Shown here in pieces: positions 62,021-64,000 of a stretch of DNA of 64,000 nucleotides. The notes beneath the pieces are model-generated. The model was not told where the DNA came from. It made no database searches and was given only the letters and a program-made list of their open reading frames with translations. The position numbers were made by a program, and so were the translations under genes. Every line of letters begins with the position of its first letter. Positions within the stretch are counted from its first letter, which is position 1. The DNA is from Streptomyces pacificus. GTDB lineage: Bacteria; Actinomycetota; Actinomycetes; Streptomycetales; Streptomycetaceae. The stretch lies in assembly GCF_011766325.1 (NCBI RefSeq), contig NZ_BLLG01000020.1, forward strand, positions 1 to 64,000, in the 5' to 3' direction.

Positions 62021-62109
62021 CTCGGTCGCTCCTTCGCACGCGATCGACGCAGCAGACACGGACGAGGCGCCCACACGCTCCCTCGACCGCTCCGGTATCC
62101 AGGGTCACG
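62017..62109 (-). CDS. mini-ORF 1 of the purQ-purL repeat (30 codons)
   Basis: GTG at 62109 or one base to either side overlaps the purQ stop (CGTGACC). The peptide runs VTLDTGAVEGACGRLVRVCC, then VDRVRRSDRA. Translation would stop at the TGA that overlaps the GTG of the next copy. It is probably not a functional protein by itself; the value is in coupling ribosomes to the next copy. Coordinates are good to about two bases. Confidence 0.45.
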
Positions 62110-62785
62110 TTGCGACCGTCTTCTTCAGGATCGAGGTGAAGAACCCGAGGCCGTCCGTGCCGCCGGTGCCGATGAGGGGCTCCACGGCGTGCTCCGGATG
62201 GGGCATCAGGCCGACGACGTTGCCCTCGGCGTTGGTGATGCCCGCGATGTCGCGCAGCGAGCCGTTGGGGTTCAGGTCCAGGTAGCGGAAGGCGACCCGG
62301 CCCTCGGCCTCGAGTTCGTCGAGTACCCGCTCGGCGGCGACGTAGCGGCCGTCCACGTTCTTCAGCGGTACGGAGATCTCCCGGCCCTGCTCGTACTCGG
62401 CGGTCCAGGCGGTTTCCGCGTTCTCCACTCGCAGCTTCTGGTCGCGGCAGATGAAGTGCAGGTGGTTGTTCCTGAGCATCGCACCCGGCAGCAGATGGGC
62501 CTCGGTGAGGATCTGGAAGCCGTTGCAGATACCCAGGACCGGCATCCCGGACCTCGCCTGGTCGATGACCGTTTCCATCACGGGCGAGAAGCGGGAGATG
62601 GCGCCCGCCCGGAGATAGTCGCCGTAGGAGAAGCCGCCCGCGAGGACGACCGCGTCGACCTGCTTCAGGCCCTTGTCGCGGTGCCACAGCGAAACGGGCT
62701 CGGCGCCCGCCAGGCGTACGGCGCGCAGTGCGTCCCGGTCGTCGAGCGTTCCGGGGAATGTGACGACACCGATACGAGCCGTCAC
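62105..62785 (-). CDS. purQ: phosphoribosylformylglycinamidine synthase subunit PurQ
   Basis: A 226-residue class I glutamine amidotransferase that supplies ammonia to PurL. It has VVTFPGTLDDRDALRAV, VVLAGGFSYGDYLRAGAISR, the nucleophile in VLGICNGFQILTEAHLLPGA (Cys near 87) and the catalytic GLMPHPEHAVEP near the end. GTG 62785 overlaps the purS stop by four bases. Confidence 0.97.
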   Translation of the reverse strand: MTARIGVVTFPGTLDDRDALRAVRLAGAEPVSLWHRDKGLKQVDAVVLAGGFSYGDYLRAGAISRFSPVMETVIDQARSGMPVLGICNGFQILTEAHLLPGAMLRNNHLHFICRDQKLRVENAETAWTAEYEQGREISVPLKNVDGRYVAAERVLDELEAEGRVAFRYLDLNPNGSLRDIAGITNAEGNVVGLMPHPEHAVEPLIGTGGTDGLGFFTSILKKTVAT

Positions 62786-63027
62786 GACTCCACCTTTACG
62801 ACGAAGTCCTCGATGACGGTGTTCGCGAGGAACGTCTCCGCCATCTCGTGGATACGGGCGAGAGCGGCCTCGTCGACCGGCCCGTCGACCTCGAGTTCGA
62901 AGCGCTTTCCCTGACGTACGTCCGCGATCCCCTCGAAGCCCAGGCGGGGCAGTGCGCGCTGCACCGCCTGGCCCTGCGGGTCGAGGATCTCCGGCTTGAG
63001 CATGACGTCGACGACGACGCGTGCCAC
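62782..63027 (-). CDS. purS: phosphoribosylformylglycinamidine synthase subunit PurS
   Basis: An 81-residue small subunit that bridges PurL and PurQ. It has VARVVVDVMLKPEILDPQGQ, AVQRALPRLGFEGIADVRQG, KRFELEVDG and AETFLANTVIEDFVVKVE. GTG 63027 has GGGAG upstream. It heads the purS-purQ-purL operon and overlaps purQ by GTGA. Confidence 0.96.
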   Translation of the reverse strand: MARVVVDVMLKPEILDPQGQAVQRALPRLGFEGIADVRQGKRFELEVDGPVDEAALARIHEMAETFLANTVIEDFVVKVES

Positions 63028-63325
63028 TGGCACTCCCGGTGGTGTGGTGCTGAAGGCGGTTCCCTCAGCGTACCCGCCCAGAAATTCTACGCGCATAGAT
63101 ATCACGAGAACACCAGGGAAAAAACCAGGGAAAAGCCGCGCGACCTCATTGCGGAGGACACGCGGATACCATTGACTGGGCTTCCCCATATGATGCCGTC
63201 CGCTGTACAAAGGAATACAGCGGAATGCAGCATCGCCCCGCGACAGCTGGAATACCGGATTCGCCCCCGCGTCGGCACTGACCTGTGCCGACCCGGCCGG
63301 CGAACCGCAGGAAAGGACGATATCC

Positions 63326-63655
63326 GTGGCGCAGCGCGTAGTAGTGACGCTCTCCGACGACATCGACGGCGGAGCAGCGGCGGAAACGGTTTCGTTCGGC
63401 CTGGACGGGAAGTCGTACGAGATCGACCTCAACCCCGCCAACGCGGAGAGACTGCGCACCGCCCTCGCACCCTACGTGGCGGCGGGACGCAAGGCCGCCA
63501 AGCACACGGGCAGGGGCCGCAGGGAGTACCGGCGCACCCATCTCGCACCCGACCCGGCGGCGGTCCGCGCCTGGGCGCAGTCGAACAAGATGGACGTGCC
63601 GGCGCGCGGCCGGATCCCCAAGCGCGTGTACGAAGCCTTCCGGCAGGCGAGCTGA
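63326..63655 (+). CDS. Lsr2-family nucleoid protein
   Basis: A 109-residue protein. The N-terminal dimer domain MAQRVVVTLSDDIDGGAAAE, TVSFGLDGKSYEIDLNPANA is typical. The C-terminal DNA-binding region here is PAAVRAWAQSNKMDVPARGR, IPKRVYEAFRQ, with the RGR minor-groove hook. Lsr2 silences AT-rich, often horizontally acquired DNA. Streptomyces has two; from its place beside purS this is probably the second paralogue (LsrL). It is divergent from purS, and the 298-bp spacer is markedly AT-richer. Confidence 0.93.
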   Translation: MAQRVVVTLSDDIDGGAAAETVSFGLDGKSYEIDLNPANAERLRTALAPYVAAGRKAAKHTGRGRREYRRTHLAPDPAAVRAWAQSNKMDVPARGRIPKRVYEAFRQAS

Positions 63656-63735
63656 ACACCCGCGCGCACAGCGGGAGAAGACCCCGCGGCCGGGCTCCGG
63701 CAAGAAGCCGAGTTGCGCTGCACCCCCGCAGGTGG

Positions 63736-63742
63736 GCTAGAG
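63736..63742 (+). promoter_or_regulatory. -10 box of the tRNA-Gly(TCC) promoter
   Basis: TAGAGT at about 63738-63743 is preceded by TTGCGC 19 bp upstream. It lies about 50 bp before the tRNA. Confidence 0.45.
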
Positions 63743-63792
63743 TCTGGATCACGCCGAGGGGCGAGGCCGGAAGGCCGGGCCCCACGGAGCGT

Positions 63793-63864
63793 GCGGGTGT
63801 AGTTCAGTAGCAGAACAGCCCTCTTCCAGAGGGAAGGCGCAGTGTGCAATTCCTGTCACCCGCT
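63793..63864 (+). tRNA. tRNA-Gly (TCC)
   Basis: 72 nt. It has acceptor GCGGGTG pairing with CACCCGC, D-arm AGTTCAGTAGCAGAAC, anticodon arm CCCTCTTCCAGAGGG with anticodon TCC and discriminator T. The T-arm TGTGCAATTCCTGTCA is unusual in having GCAATTC for the normal GTTCxAxTC, and the outermost T-stem pairs are weak. Confidence 0.85.
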
Positions 63865-63896
63865 CCGCACCGCGTACCGACCACCGCAGTGGATCG

Positions 63897-63902
63897 GGTA
63901 GA
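63897..63902 (+). promoter_or_regulatory. -10 box of the tRNA-Gly(GCC) promoter
   Basis: GGTAGAGTG with TAGAGT near 63899-63904 is a near-consensus -10 about 40 bp before the second tRNA-Gly. The -35 is not clear. Confidence 0.4.
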
Positions 63903-63942
63903 GTGATGGACGCCCCGCCAGTGAAAGTCGGGCGGCGGCAGT

Positions 63943-64000
63943 GCGGACGTGGCTCAGTTGGTAGAGCATCACCTTGCCAAGGTGAGGGTCGCGAGTTCGA
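63943..64000 (+). tRNA. tRNA-Gly (GCC), cut by the window end
   Basis: The acceptor GCGGACG, D-arm GGCTCAGTTGGTAGAGC, anticodon arm ATCACCTTGCCAAGGTGAG with anticodon GCC and the start of the T-arm (GCGAGTTCGA) are present. The last 15 or so bases lie beyond the window. Confidence 0.95.

Larger units (their letters stand above)
61827..62107 (-). repeat. three tandem 89-bp repeats between purQ and purL, each a coupled mini-ORF
   Basis: Units begin with GGTATCCAGGGTCAC (plus strand) at 61827, 61916 and 62005, with a partial fourth at 62094 that contains the purQ stop. The period is exactly 89 bp. On the minus strand each unit carries GAAGGAGCGACC followed by GTG and encodes a 30-codon peptide starting VTLDTGAVEGAC and ending VDRVRRSDRA. 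Its stop overlaps the next GTG as GTGA. The unit next to purL differs at three bases, giving E for G at position 13. Confidence 0.9.

Noticed and set aside
61827..62107. Repeat array as CRISPR
   Set aside because: The 89-bp units are contiguous with no spacers and contain ribosome sites and starts of mini-ORFs.

Overview
The window is chromosomal DNA from a Streptomyces or very close relative. It has very high GC, many GTG starts, a bldC gene whose 68-residue product looks identical to the S. coelicolor protein as I recall it, an AtrA-type regulator beside ndh, a sporulation-associated helix-turn-helix gene, valine dehydrogenase, an Lsr2 paralogue and actinobacterial small-subunit-type purine genes. 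From memory, the order of the backbone genes follows the S. coelicolor SCO4122 to SCO4076 stretch, read in descending order. I could not run a search to confirm this.

Layout. 1-500: leader and promoters of an rRNA operon that runs leftward out of the window. 0.5-22.5 kb: conserved backbone with MarR/MFS, a PAS-SpoIIE phosphatase, ndh, atrA, an ECF sigma factor fused to a sugar-binding-type NPCBM domain, an orphan asparagine-synthase-like protein, a two-start sporulation gene, an L-2-hydroxyglutarate oxidase type gene, trmB, a PrsW protease, an M23 peptidase under a c-di-AMP riboswitch, a membrane SpoIIE phosphatase, a TipA-like MerR regulator and tRNA-fMet. 23.2-33.0 kb: an accessory island between tRNA-fMet and tRNA-Lys. 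It holds an integrase fragment, a complete IS701-type element, a compact cassette of nucleotide- and phosphate-handling enzymes, a frameshifted D-amino-acid oxidase remnant and an IS3 remnant. 33-50 kb: a DEAD-box helicase with a repetitive RGG-like tail, a lipoprotein, a minimal metallopeptidase, a metallophosphoesterase, tRNA-Glu/Asp/Phe, an extra enolase, an IS4 scrap, a Dsb/CcdA pair, HrpA helicase and a second tRNA-Asp. 50-64 kb: bldC, vdh, the pur genes (purM-purF and purS-purQ-purL), lsr2 paralogue and two tRNA-Gly genes, the last cut by the window edge.

The most notable parts are these. (i) The accessory cassette at 25.7-31.5 kb contains HD hydrolase, NUDIX, HTH regulator, HAD, radical SAM, P-loop kinase, methyltransferase, CYTH and a Cys-rich protein. 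Two of its promoter regions share a near-identical 16-bp motif, which suggests one regulon. (ii) A triplicated 89-bp unit lies between purQ and purL. Each copy carries a ribosome binding site and a 30-codon mini-ORF that overlaps the next start by GTGA, so the copies form a chain of coupled small ORFs leading into purL. (iii) A sigma factor, zinc-finger, membrane segment and NPCBM fusion.

All assignments come from reading the sequence and translations by eye. Family names rest on motif recognition and memory, not on a database search.
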